NCBI RefSeq assembly: GCF_016900375.1
Contig: NZ_JACJKB010000001.1
Coordinates: 62,001 to 126,000 of the forward strand
Length of the DNA: 64,000 nt
Source: Collinsella tanakaei
Lineage (GTDB): Bacteria; Actinomycetota; Coriobacteriia; Coriobacteriales; Coriobacteriaceae
Reading direction: 5' to 3'
The position numbers and the translations under genes are program-made. Shown one piece after another: positions 49,002 through 57,708 of this stretch (position 1 is its first letter; each line of letters opens with the position of its first letter). The notes below the pieces were generated by a model. The model saw only the letters and a program-made list of their open reading frames with translations. It did no database searches and was not told the origin of the DNA.

Positions 49002-50186
49002 ATGGCTTGCAAGCTTTCTGCCATCGTCGCGGTGAGCGACGACTGGGGCATCGGCTACGAGGGCGACATGATCGTCTCGAACAGAGCGGACATGAAGCAT
49101 TTCGTTTCCTGCACGACGGGTCATCCCGTCATCATGGGGCGCAAGACCCTCGATAGCTTCCCGGGCGGCCGGCCGCTCAAGAACCGCCGCAACATCGTGC
49201 TCACGCGCGACGAGCATTTCGCGCGCGAGGGCGTCGAAGTCGTCCATTCCGTCGACGAGGCGCGTGCCGCCGTCGCCGACGAGGATGAGGCCTGGGTCAT
49301 CGGCGGCGAGGAGGTGTACCGGCAGTTTCTGCCGTACTGCGCCCAAGCGGTGGTGACCAAGAACCACTGCCTGCGCCTGGCCGACACGCATTTCCCGAAT
49401 CTCGACGAGGACGAGACGGGCGACTGGTTCGTGTTCGAGGAGTCCGAGCCAGCTCGGATCGGCGAGGATGAGGAGGACAGCGGCATCGAGTACCGCTTCG
49501 TAACGTACCGGCGCCGCTCGATGGCCGACCTATTCGCTTCGCAGGTTGATGAGCAGGATGAGGAGGAGTCCGCTGCCGAGCCCGTCCATATCCGCACCAT
49601 GATCCTGTATCGCTCGAAGCACCACGGCAACACGAAGCGCATCGTGGATGCCATCACGGCGGCGTTCCCCGACGATGTCGACACGCTCGATGTGTCGACT
49701 GTCGACAAGAAGAACCCCAAGGTCGACCTTACGTCCTACCACCTGATCGGTATCGCGAGCGGCATCTACTTCGGCGAGATCGACCGCGACCTCGCGCGCG
49801 TGATGCAGGCGTCCGTCCGCTCGGGCGATTTCGTGTTCAGCCTGCTTACCTATGGCGGCGCCAGCAAGTGGTACGGCAAGGATATCGACGGTATCTGCCG
49901 CGCCACCCATGCGAACTTCCTGGCGGGCCACGGATGCCCCGGCTTTGATACCTGGGGTCCCTACAAGCTCATGGGCGGCATGAACAAGGGTCGTCCGAAC
50001 GACGACGACATCGCCGATATGGTCGCTTGGTATGGGCAGCTTGTCGAAGGTTACGGCAAGCCTCTCATCAATGAGTACGAGAAGCGGCTTCGTCGCGCGG
50101 CATGGGATGCGGCTCACCCCGATCCGACGATGATGGACAAGCTGAAGAATACCGGTCGCCATCTGTTCGGCCGCAAGAAGAAATAG
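49002..50186 (+). CDS. Dihydrofolate reductase-flavodoxin fusion protein
   Basis: A 394-residue two-domain protein. Residues 1-172 are dihydrofolate reductase: IVAVSDDWGIG, an acidic Asp30 in NRADMKHF at the catalytic position, VIMGRKT (NADPH loop), NIVLTRD and VIGGEEVYRQF. The Met20-loop part, usually LPWxLPxDL, reads DMIVSNRADM, without the conserved Trp and Pro. An acidic linker (about 175-195) leads to a flavodoxin domain. It opens with TMILYRSKHHGNTKRI (FMN phosphate loop SKHHGNT, 205-211) and ends with a basic tail RKKK. The frame is continuous and the start has AAGGAGC upstream. With thyA it should regenerate tetrahydrofolate; the flavodoxin role is unknown. Confidence 0.85.
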   Translation: MACKLSAIVAVSDDWGIGYEGDMIVSNRADMKHFVSCTTGHPVIMGRKTLDSFPGGRPLKNRRNIVLTRDEHFAREGVEVVHSVDEARAAVADEDEAWVIGGEEVYRQFLPYCAQAVVTKNHCLRLADTHFPNLDEDETGDWFVFEESEPARIGEDEEDSGIEYRFVTYRRRSMADLFASQVDEQDEEESAAEPVHIRTMILYRSKHHGNTKRIVDAITAAFPDDVDTLDVSTVDKKNPKVDLTSYHLIGIASGIYFGEIDRDLARVMQASVRSGDFVFSLLTYGGASKWYGKDIDGICRATHANFLAGHGCPGFDTWGPYKLMGGMNKGRPNDDDIADMVAWYGQLVEGYGKPLINEYEKRLRRAAWDAAHPDPTMMDKLKNTGRHLFGRKKK

Positions 50187-50351
50187 CTTGCTGCGCGCTG
50201 CTGCCGGCGGTTCAGATTCGGCTTTTTGGTACCAGATGGCCAGAATGAACGCCGGTTGCGCCGCTGAAAAGGTCAACTGGTGCCGGATGTCTACCTTGGC
50301 TTGGCGTTTCGGTACCGGTTGGCCGTTTTACTGGAGACAAAGGGAGATGCG

Positions 50352-51266
50352 ATGGGATCCGCTCCGCAGATCATTCGAATCGATACGCTGGAAGATGTGC
50401 GACTCGATGCGTATACCAGGCTGACGGAGCGGGAGCTCAGAAGCGTGCTCGAGCCGGAGAAGGGCATCTTCATCGCCGAGAGCGCCAAGGTCATCGAGCG
50501 TGCCGTGGACGCCGGGCTCGAGCCGATCAGCTTCCTTATGGGTGAGCGCTGGCTCGATCAGCTTATGCCGCTGCTCGAGCGCGCAGCAGATGATCGTCCG
50601 GGCGCGGATATCCCTGTGTTCGTCGCTCCGATGGAGCTTATGGAGCAGCTCACCGGGTTCACGGTGACGCGCGGCGCGCTGGCCGCGTTTCGACGGCCTC
50701 CGCTCGCGCCGGCGCCTTCGTTTCTGCGCGGTCTTGTCGATCGCGCGGCGGGCGGACGCGTGCGCGTGTGCGTGCTCGAGGGAATCGTCGACCACACGAA
50801 CGTCGGCGCGATCTTTCGCAGCGCAGCGGCGCTGAACGTCGACGGCATTCTGGTGAGTCCCACGTGCTGCGATCCTTTGTACCGACGCGCCGTGCGCGTG
50901 AGCATGGGAACGGTCTTTCAGGTGCCGTGGACGAGGATCGGTAGCGAGGCGCGCGTGTGGCCGCATGACGGCCTTCGCGACCTGCACGAGGCGGGTTTCA
51001 CCTGCGCATCCATGGCGCTCGCTGACGACTCGGTGTCGCTCGACGACCCTGCGCTCTCCGAGATCGAGCGGTTGGCGATCTTCATGGGGACCGAAGGCGC
51101 CGGCCTGCAGGCCAAGACCATCGCGGGGTCCGACCTGACGGTGCGCATCCCGATGGCTCACGGCGTAGACTCCCTGAACGTTGCCGCGGCGAGTGCCGTT
51201 GCGTTTTGGCAGCTCTGTCCCCACGCGGATAACGGCTATCACTATCGGCCCGGTATGTTCGCGTAA
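50352..51266 (+). CDS. SPOUT-family RNA methyltransferase (TrmH/SpoU type)
   Basis: A 304-residue protein. An N-terminal L30e-like substrate domain (RELRSVLEPEKGIFIAESAKVIERA) precedes a knotted SAM-binding domain. Motifs are DHTNVGAIFRSAAAL, FMGTEGAGL and IPMAHGVDSLNVAAASA. It is expected to 2'-O-methylate rRNA or tRNA. The ATG at 50352 has AAAGGGAG 5-6 bp upstream; upstream frame extensions lack similarity. Confidence 0.92.
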   Translation: MGSAPQIIRIDTLEDVRLDAYTRLTERELRSVLEPEKGIFIAESAKVIERAVDAGLEPISFLMGERWLDQLMPLLERAADDRPGADIPVFVAPMELMEQLTGFTVTRGALAAFRRPPLAPAPSFLRGLVDRAAGGRVRVCVLEGIVDHTNVGAIFRSAAALNVDGILVSPTCCDPLYRRAVRVSMGTVFQVPWTRIGSEARVWPHDGLRDLHEAGFTCASMALADDSVSLDDPALSEIERLAIFMGTEGAGLQAKTIAGSDLTVRIPMAHGVDSLNVAAASAVAFWQLCPHADNGYHYRPGMFA

Positions 51267-51305
51267 GGCGGCAGCGAAAATCTTCGCATCGGGGTGGCAA
51301 CGGGG

Positions 51306-52724
51306 CTACACGACGCCCTGGGTGCGCGTCCCCGCATTGAGCTTGGCCGCGCGGTCTTCCGCATGACGCAGCCAGTGGCCCCAATGGTGGTAGGCCACGA
51401 ACAGGATGGCGGTAAGGATCCACGTGACGGGATAGACCATGAGCATCGTCTCGATCGTATGGTGCATGGGCACGACGACGAGCAGCCAGATGACGCGGAA
51501 CACGACGGTGCCGAGAATCGTGAGCAGCATCGGGCGCAGGCTTTCGCCGGATCCGCGGATGGCCCCCGACGTGTTGTCGACAATCGAATAGAACAGGTAG
51601 AACGGCGCGATGAAATGGAGCATGATCGTCGTGTATCCGGTGACCGCCGCGTCGTCGATGAAGATGCGCGACAGCGGGCCCACGAACGTCACGAGCACCG
51701 CGGACATACCGCCGATGACGCAGACGGTGATCATGAGCGACGTATGGTAGCCGCGACGCATGCGCTCGTAGTTGCGCGCGCCGAAGTTCTGGGCGGCAAA
51801 GGTGGTCATGGAGACACCGAGGGCCTCAGTGACCATCCAGATGAAGGCGTCGAGACGCCCCGAGAGGCCCCATCCGGTCACCGCGTCGGTACCGAAGGTG
51901 TTGACCGTCGACTGCAGGATGATGTTCGAGATGGAGTACAGCGACGACTGGATGCCGAGCGGCAGGCCGGTGGCGAGCATGCTCCTGCAGATGCGCCCGT
52001 CGATCCCCAATCGGCGCAGGTCTAGGCGCCATGCGCCCTTGGCACGCATGAGGCGCACGGTCATCGAGGTCGCGTTGATCGTGAGCGTGATGGCCGTGGC
52101 CATGCCGCAGCCCATGGCCTCGAGCCCCAGGACGGCGACGAACAGGATATCGAGGCAGGCGTTGATGAGGCAGCCACTCGCGATGATGAGCGCCGGCGTC
52201 CGCGTGTCTCCCACGGAGCGCAAAAGCGCCGACCCCATGTTGAGCACGAGCGAGCAGACCATGGCAGCTGCGTAGAAGCGCGAATAGGGGACCGCCTCGC
52301 CCATGAGGTCGGCGGGCGTGCCCATAAGGGTGAGGATGTGCGGCACGAACAGGACGCCCGCCACCGAGATGCAGAGGCCGAGCACAAGGGCGATCGTCAT
52401 GGCGGTGTGGATGGATCGCGAGAGGCGCTCGTCGTCGTGGCTGCCGAAGAACTGTCCGGATATGACGGCGCAGCCGGCGCCGAGGCCCACGGAGAAGCCG
52501 ACGGCGAGCTCGAACAGCGAGGCCGTTGCCTGCACGCCGCCGAGTGCGAGCTTTCCTCCGAACTGGCCGAGGATGAACGTGTTGATGAGCGCATGTGCCT
52601 GCTGGAAAAACGAGCTGAAGAAGATGGGGACGCACAGCAGCAGGAGCTGCTTCCAGATGACCCCTTCCGTCACGTCGAGCGACGCAGCACCGGCATGCCG
52701 GCTCGAACGCCTCCACAGCGCCAT
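51306..52724 (-). CDS. MATE-family efflux transporter
   Basis: A 472-residue membrane protein with twelve hydrophobic segments in two homologous halves, as in NorM/DinF-type cation-coupled exporters. Motifs are PIFFSSFFQQAHALINTFILGQFGG and, in the second half, GLPLGIQSSLYSISNIILQ. It probably exports cationic drugs or metabolites. GGGGAGGAAC precedes the ATG. It is convergent with the SPOUT gene and divergent from ftsH. Confidence 0.92.
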   Translation of the reverse strand: MALWRRSSRHAGAASLDVTEGVIWKQLLLLCVPIFFSSFFQQAHALINTFILGQFGGKLALGGVQATASLFELAVGFSVGLGAGCAVISGQFFGSHDDERLSRSIHTAMTIALVLGLCISVAGVLFVPHILTLMGTPADLMGEAVPYSRFYAAAMVCSLVLNMGSALLRSVGDTRTPALIIASGCLINACLDILFVAVLGLEAMGCGMATAITLTINATSMTVRLMRAKGAWRLDLRRLGIDGRICRSMLATGLPLGIQSSLYSISNIILQSTVNTFGTDAVTGWGLSGRLDAFIWMVTEALGVSMTTFAAQNFGARNYERMRRGYHTSLMITVCVIGGMSAVLVTFVGPLSRIFIDDAAVTGYTTIMLHFIAPFYLFYSIVDNTSGAIRGSGESLRPMLLTILGTVVFRVIWLLVVVPMHHTIETMLMVYPVTWILTAILFVAYHHWGHWLRHAEDRAAKLNAGTRTQGVV

Positions 52725-52828
52725 GTGTTCCTCCCCGCGGTATTCGATTCGAATTCAGTCGAACCCATGGTAGGGGAGCGGGATTCTTTGCGCAATATGG
52801 CTATCCGCGGCGGGGAACATACCGAGAA

Positions 52829-52844
52829 CATACGTTTTCGTATG
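52829..52844. promoter_or_regulatory. Palindrome in the MATE-ftsH divergent region
   Basis: CATACG-TTTT-CGTATG is a perfect dyad 85 bp upstream of ftsH and 105 bp upstream of the MATE gene. A related AAAACGTACG lies at about 52889-52898. It may be an operator for one or both genes. Confidence 0.4.
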
Positions 52845-52914
52845 CAAAACCTGACTACTATCTGCGCGCACGGGTATCCTTGTACCATTGAAAACGTACG
52901 AAACGGAGTGATTC

Positions 52915-54837
52915 ATGGAGATGGATGACCATAAACGTAGACGGAATATGATCCTCTACGTGCTCATCGCCTTCGCGCTGTACCTGGTGATCAACCAGGT
53001 ACTGTTCCCCAGCCTCGCCAACAAGCAGATGCAGATCACTGAGGTCGACTACTCGACCATGCTCTCGGACCTCAACGAGAAGAAGGTCGAGGACATGGAG
53101 TACACGGTCGGCTCGGATTATGTTGCGCTCTATACCCGCGTAGGTGATGACGAGGGCGTGGCGTACCAGGCGAACGTGCTGCCCGGTGCCGAGGACTACC
53201 TGTCGCAGCTGATCGAGGAGTCGGGTGCGAACGTCACCGTTGATATCGCGCAGAACAACAGCAGCACCTGGCTGTATCTGCTCATCACCTTCGGCCCGCT
53301 CATCATCTTCTTCCTGCTCGGCTGGTGGCTGAACAGGAAGATGAAGAAGGCCATGGGCGACGACAACCCCTCGATGGACTTCTCGAGCGGCTTCGGCGGC
53401 TTCGGTGCCGGCGGCGGTCTTGGCAAGTCCGGCGCGCGCATCGTTGCGTCCAAGGACGTCGGCGTTACGTTCAAGGATGTTGCCGGTCAGGAGGAGGCCA
53501 AGGAGTCGCTCAAGGAGGTCGTCGACTTCCTCGAGAAGCCCGAGCGCTATGAGGCCATCGGCGCCAAGCTGCCGCGCGGCGTCCTGCTCGTGGGCCCTCC
53601 GGGCACCGGTAAGACGCTGATTGCCAAGGCCGTTGCCGGCGAGGCGGGCGTGCCGTTCTTCTCGATTTCCGGTTCCGAGTTCGTCGAGATGTTCGTCGGC
53701 CGCGGCGCCGCCAAGGTGCGCGACCTGTTCAAGCAGGCCAAGGAGAAGGCCCCCTGCATCGTCTTCATCGACGAGATCGACACCATCGGCAAGAAGCGCG
53801 ATGGCGGCGGTTTCTCCGGCAACGACGAGCGCGAGCAGACCCTGAACCAGCTGCTGACCGAGATGGACGGTTTCGACAACAAGAAGGGCATCGTCGTCGT
53901 CGCGGCGACAAACCGCCCCGACAGCCTCGATCCGGCGCTTCTGCGCCCCGGCCGCTTCGACCGTCGCGTCCCGATGGAGCTGCCCGACCTCACCGGCCGC
54001 AAGGCGATCCTCGAGATCCACGCCAAAGACGTCAAGACCGAGCCGCCGATCGACCTGACCGCCATCGCGCGCGCCACGCCCGGCGCCTCGGGTGCCGACC
54101 TCGCGAACATCATCAACGAGGGCGCCCTGCGCGCTGTCCGCCTGGGCCGCAACCGTGCACGTCAGGAGGACTTTGAGGAATCGGTCGAGGTCGTCATCGC
54201 CGGCCAGCAGCGCAAGTCCACCGTGCTGTCCGATCACGAGAAGCAGGTCGTGTCCTATCACGAGATCGGCCATGCCATCGTGGCGGCGAGCCAGAAGGAG
54301 GGCGCACCGGTCACCAAGATCACGATCGTGCCGCGCACGAGCGGTGCGCTCGGCTACACCATGCAGGTCGAGCAGGACGAGAAGTTCTTGACCACCAAGC
54401 AGGAGGTCCTCGACAAGCTCGCGGTCTACTGCGGCGGACGTGCCGCCGAGGAGCTCATCTTCGGCGAGATGACCACCGGCGCCGCCAATGACATCGAGCA
54501 GGCCACCAAGCTCGCACGCAACATGATCACGCGCTTCGGCATGTCCGAGGAGTTCGGCATGATGGCGCTCGGAACCGTGCAGAACGCCTATCTCAACCAG
54601 GACACCTCGCTCACCTGCGCCCCCGGTACGGCCGAGCGTGTCGACGCCGCGGTGCAGAAGGTCATCGCCGACGCGCACGCGCGCGCCCTGCAGATCCTGC
54701 GCGAGAACAAGTTCAAGCTGCACGAGCTCGCACGCTACCTGTACAAGAAGGAGACGATCACGGGCGAGGAGTTCATGACGCTCCTCAAACGCGAGAACCC
54801 CTTCATGCCCGGCGCGACCAAGCCGCAGCAGCAGTAA
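52915..54837 (+). CDS. ftsH: ATP-dependent zinc metalloprotease FtsH
   Basis: A 640-residue AAA+ membrane protease degrading damaged membrane and regulatory proteins. Two N-terminal transmembrane helices (about 10-32 and 120-140) flank an extracytoplasmic domain. The AAA module has GPPGTGKT at 227-234, CIVFIDEID and the second region of homology GRFDRRVPM. The zinc site is HEIGH beginning at His449, with the third ligand in the [10 protein letters not shown] region. A CGGAGTG site precedes the ATG. Confidence 0.97.
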   Translation: MEMDDHKRRRNMILYVLIAFALYLVINQVLFPSLANKQMQITEVDYSTMLSDLNEKKVEDMEYTVGSDYVALYTRVGDDEGVAYQANVLPGAEDYLSQLIEESGANVTVDIAQNNSSTWLYLLITFGPLIIFFLLGWWLNRKMKKAMGDDNPSMDFSSGFGGFGAGGGLGKSGARIVASKDVGVTFKDVAGQEEAKESLKEVVDFLEKPERYEAIGAKLPRGVLLVGPPGTGKTLIAKAVAGEAGVPFFSISGSEFVEMFVGRGAAKVRDLFKQAKEKAPCIVFIDEIDTIGKKRDGGGFSGNDEREQTLNQLLTEMDGFDNKKGIVVVAATNRPDSLDPALLRPGRFDRRVPMELPDLTGRKAILEIHAKDVKTEPPIDLTAIARATPGASGADLANIINEGALRAVRLGRNRARQEDFEESVEVVIAGQQRKSTVLSDHEKQVVSYHEIGHAIVAASQKEGAPVTKITIVPRTSGALGYTMQVEQDEKFLTTKQEVLDKLAVYCGGRAAEELIFGEMTTGAANDIEQATKLARNMITRFGMSEEFGMMALGTVQNAYLNQDTSLTCAPGTAERVDAAVQKVIADAHARALQILRENKFKLHELARYLYKKETITGEEFMTLLKRENPFMPGATKPQQQ

Positions 54838-54860
54838 GCTTGCGCGCATGCGTATGCCTG

Positions 54861-54894
54861 AGCGGCCCTGCCATCGCGATGTGGCAGGGCCGCT
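54861..54894. terminator. ftsH terminator-like hairpin
   Basis: AGCGGCCCTGCCA and TGGCAGGGCCGCT form a 13-bp perfect stem with an 8-nt loop, 23 bp after ftsH, followed by CTCGCTTGT. Confidence 0.7.
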
Positions 54895-54941
54895 CTCGCT
54901 TGTAAGATAGGGATGCCTGATAGCTACGTGAAAGGGGAGCC

Positions 54942-55922
54942 ATGAGCGAACCCATCGATTCCGACCTTCGATTTGCGATTCTCATCGATGCCGATAACGT
55001 GTCCGATAAGTACATCAAGATCATTCTCGAGGAGGTGGCGAACTCTGGTATCGCCACGTACAAGCGCATCTATGGCGATTGGACGAGCCAGCGCTTGACT
55101 AGCTGGAAGAACGTGCTGCTCGAGAACTCGATCATCCCGATGCAGCAATATAGCTACACCTACGGCAAGAGCTCCACGGATTCGGCGATGATCATCGACG
55201 CGATGGACATACTGTATTCCGGCAACGTCGACGGGTTCGCCATCGTGAGCTCGGACTCCGATTTCACCCGGCTGGCTGCGCGCCTGCGCGAGAGCGGCAT
55301 GCAGGTGATCGGCATGGGTGAGCAGAAGACCCCGCAGCCGTTCATCTCGGCCTGCAACTCGTTCAAGTACCTCGACTTGCTGTATGCCGCGCGCATGGCG
55401 GAAGAGGTCGATGACGACGACGATGCCGACGAGGGATTGTCGCGCGCCAAGTCGCGTAAGCGCACCCGTTCCCGCGGCGGAAAGCGCAAGGATACTGAGG
55501 TGGAGAAGCCTGAGGCCGAAACGGTTCCCGAGGATGCGAGTGCTGATGTCGACAGTACGGTTCCGCGCCGTCGTCCGGGCGACAACGGTGGCGTTTCCGT
55601 CGATCCCGACGTTATCGCCGATGACGATGACGATACCGAGGAGGTTCCCTTCGGCGAGATGAGCAAGGCCGATCGTCGCCGCCATCTCAGGAAGATCCGC
55701 GAGAGCATCAACGCCGTGTGCGACAAGTTCTCCGACGACGACGGCTGGGTGTCGCTGGGACAGCTGGGCGACCAGTTGGGAAAGCGAATGCCCGACTTCG
55801 ACGTGCGCAACTACGGGTTCAAGAAGCTTCGTCCGTTCCTGAAATCGCTCGGTGCCTATGAGTTCGATGAGCCATCGGCGGATAACGGCCAGCGTCAGAT
55901 CTATCTGCGCGTTCGCGAGTAA
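54942..55922 (+). CDS. NYN-domain protein with C-terminal LOTUS/OST-HTH domain
   Basis: A 326-residue protein. Residues ~8-150 are a NYN (LabA/DUF88) PIN-like nuclease domain, with ILIDADNVS (Asp16, Asp18), the SSTDSAMIIDAMD segment and IVSSDSDFTRLA. A basic and acidic low-complexity linker follows (about 165-235, with SRKRTRSRGGKRK). Residues ~245-326 are an OST-HTH/LOTUS-like RNA-binding fold (WVSLGQLGDQLGKRMPDFD, GFKKLRPFLKSL). The set suggests an RNA-targeting endonuclease, but substrate and role are unknown. AAAGGGGAG precedes the ATG. Confidence 0.85.
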   Translation: MSEPIDSDLRFAILIDADNVSDKYIKIILEEVANSGIATYKRIYGDWTSQRLTSWKNVLLENSIIPMQQYSYTYGKSSTDSAMIIDAMDILYSGNVDGFAIVSSDSDFTRLAARLRESGMQVIGMGEQKTPQPFISACNSFKYLDLLYAARMAEEVDDDDDADEGLSRAKSRKRTRSRGGKRKDTEVEKPEAETVPEDASADVDSTVPRRRPGDNGGVSVDPDVIADDDDDTEEVPFGEMSKADRRRHLRKIRESINAVCDKFSDDDGWVSLGQLGDQLGKRMPDFDVRNYGFKKLRPFLKSLGAYEFDEPSADNGQRQIYLRVRE

Positions 55923-55949
55923 GGCGCTTTCGGCCGGACGGTAATACGA

Positions 55950-55986
55950 ACAGCGGGCGGCTCTCCTGTGGAGGGCCGCCCGCTGT
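55950..55986. terminator. Bidirectional terminator between convergent genes
   Basis: ACAGCGGGCGGC and GCCGCCCGCTGT form a 12-bp perfect stem with a 13-nt loop, between the NYN gene and the convergent dehydrogenase gene. Confidence 0.7.
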
Positions 55987-56006
55987 TTGGGGAGATGTGC
56001 TTGTGG

Positions 56007-57092
56007 CTACAGGCTGCGGCCGAAGGCGTCGGCAGTCGCGATGGCATCCATGTAGCGATCGATGTCGAACGGCGCTGGGCTCGGCTGCTTCCACTCTCTT
56101 GTGGTCTGCACGAGCTCGCGCAGGCGGGGAAGGTGCTCGTCGGAAAGATCCATGTCGGCGAGCGTGACCGGCAGGCCGATGCTCTTGTTGAAGCGGGCGT
56201 AGCGCTCCATCTCGTCGGTCTTGCCCTGATAGGCGAGCAGCACGAGCACGCCGAAGCTCACGACCTCGCCGTGCATGTGACGGCCTTCGCGCTCGATGCC
56301 CGTGCTGGCGTTGAAGAACGCATGGGCGAGCGAGGAGTTGAAGTAGAAGTCATGCTGGTTCATGAGGTTCGACACATAGCCCGTGTTGACGATGATGTCG
56401 AGCGCGATCTGCTGCACGGCCTTGGTGGCGCGACCCTCGCGGACGTCGGCCAGCGCCTGTGCACCATACTCGAACAGGGGCTCGGCGCAGGAGCGTGCGA
56501 TGGCCAGGCCGAGCTTGGCGGTGTGCTTGGAGATAACTCCCGAGCTGGCGAACTCGATCTCAACCTGTTTGGAGAGCGCATCGCCGATGCCCGCCCAGAA
56601 CAGATGCACCGGGGCCTTAGCGATGATGTGCTGGTTGATGAAGATATGCACGGGGCTGTCGGTGCGCAGATACTCCTTGATGGAGCCGTCATCGTGGTAG
56701 ACCACGGAGAGGCCGGTTGCGGCCGAGCAGGTTGAGCAGGCGGTGGGCACCGAGAAGACCATCTTGCGGTCGTTGTGGAAGGCTGCGGCCTTCACGGTGT
56801 CGATGTCGGCGCCGCCGCCGATGGCGATGGCAACGTCCGCGTCCGTGAATGCGGGGTTTGCCAGTAGGGCGTCGATGGCCGACTGCGTGCAGTGCGTGCC
56901 GTAGTCGATGGTGGCAAGGCGCTCGATGCCAGCGCGGTCGAGCACATCCTCGATCTGGGGCGCAGCGACGGCAAGCGAGGGCGCGCTACCTACCAGCGCG
57001 ACCTTGCGCGCGTTGTATCGCGCGAGCATCTCCGGGATCGTGCTGAAGCACTCGCCGCCAACGGTGTAATCGCTCATCTCTACCAGTCGCAT
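56007..57092 (-). CDS. Glycerol dehydrogenase-like iron/zinc-dependent alcohol dehydrogenase
   Basis: A 361-residue GldA-like enzyme. Seen are the NAD-binding GGGADIDTVKAAA (GGGxxxD), VPTACSTCSAATGLSVVY and the metal-binding HGEVVSFGVLVLL with its histidine. These match the glycerol dehydrogenase/glycerol-1-phosphate dehydrogenase branch, not AdhE-type enzymes. The preferred substrate is open (glycerol, hydroxyketones). The ATG at 57092 follows GCGAGG; a long upstream frame contains the inverted repeat at 57252 and is non-coding. Confidence 0.82.
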   Translation of the reverse strand: MRLVEMSDYTVGGECFSTIPEMLARYNARKVALVGSAPSLAVAAPQIEDVLDRAGIERLATIDYGTHCTQSAIDALLANPAFTDADVAIAIGGGADIDTVKAAAFHNDRKMVFSVPTACSTCSAATGLSVVYHDDGSIKEYLRTDSPVHIFINQHIIAKAPVHLFWAGIGDALSKQVEIEFASSGVISKHTAKLGLAIARSCAEPLFEYGAQALADVREGRATKAVQQIALDIIVNTGYVSNLMNQHDFYFNSSLAHAFFNASTGIEREGRHMHGEVVSFGVLVLLAYQGKTDEMERYARFNKSIGLPVTLADMDLSDEHLPRLRELVQTTREWKQPSPAPFDIDRYMDAIATADAFGRSL

Positions 57093-57708
57093 CGAAACCT
57101 CGCTTTGCGTCGTTATGGATATCAATTTCGCAAGCATTGTACGAAAGGGTTTCGAGCGGCTCCACATCTCCGTTTGCACGAGAGCAGGGCAATCCCCGTG
57201 ACAGCGGGGAAGCAATGAGATCGGCTGGAAGTAAAGCGGGTTCGACAGGTTATGAAGCCCGTTTTCAGCGAATCCAGTTGAGACCTTTGAGTAGAGGGCC
57301 GTTTTAGGAGGTCGTTGTGCGACGTTTTCCCAGTTGAAAGCTTCTCGACAACGGGCTGCACTCGGCCATGCCCGAAAGATTCGCTGAAAACGGGCTTCAT
57401 ACATCGCTCGACTTCAGCTTGTTTGCGTCAAGGTGGACAATCTGACCAGATATGTACTGCGTCACGTAGCGCTCGAGGGGCTCCCTGGCCAAAACGGCAT
57501 GTGCAGCACTCGTTTGCCCGTCCGTTATGGCCGTAAAGGTCAATGTGCATGATCTAGCAATGCCTTCGATGGCGGCAAGCAGCTCTATCCGTGTGCTCGC
57601 CGCCATCTCAAAAGTACATAACTGGGTTCTTTGTCCACTTTGCTGGTTAGTTGGTCCATCGGGCCCCGTGCGGGTCCCGAAGCGTGCTGCATGAACGAGG
57701 ACTCAACC
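57093..57708. other. Intergenic region with a palindromic element and a possible gene remnant
   Basis: A 616-bp stretch between two minus-strand genes. It holds the inverted-repeat element at 57252-57400 and, to its right, an open frame of 69 codons on the minus strand (57397-57606). That frame reads MAASTRIELLAAIEG at its start, but its stop lies inside the repeat arm and there is no ribosome binding site. It may be a fragment cut short by the repeat; I do not recognise it. A direct CCAGTTGA repeat is also seen inside the element. Confidence 0.5.
57252..57400. repeat. 149-bp element with 23-bp terminal inverted repeats
   Basis: Perfect 23-bp arms (57252-57274 and 57378-57400), each containing GCCCGTTTTCAGCGAA or its complement, flank about 100 bp without coding content. 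The size and termini fit a MITE-like non-autonomous element. No target duplication is clear from the flanks. Confidence 0.7.
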
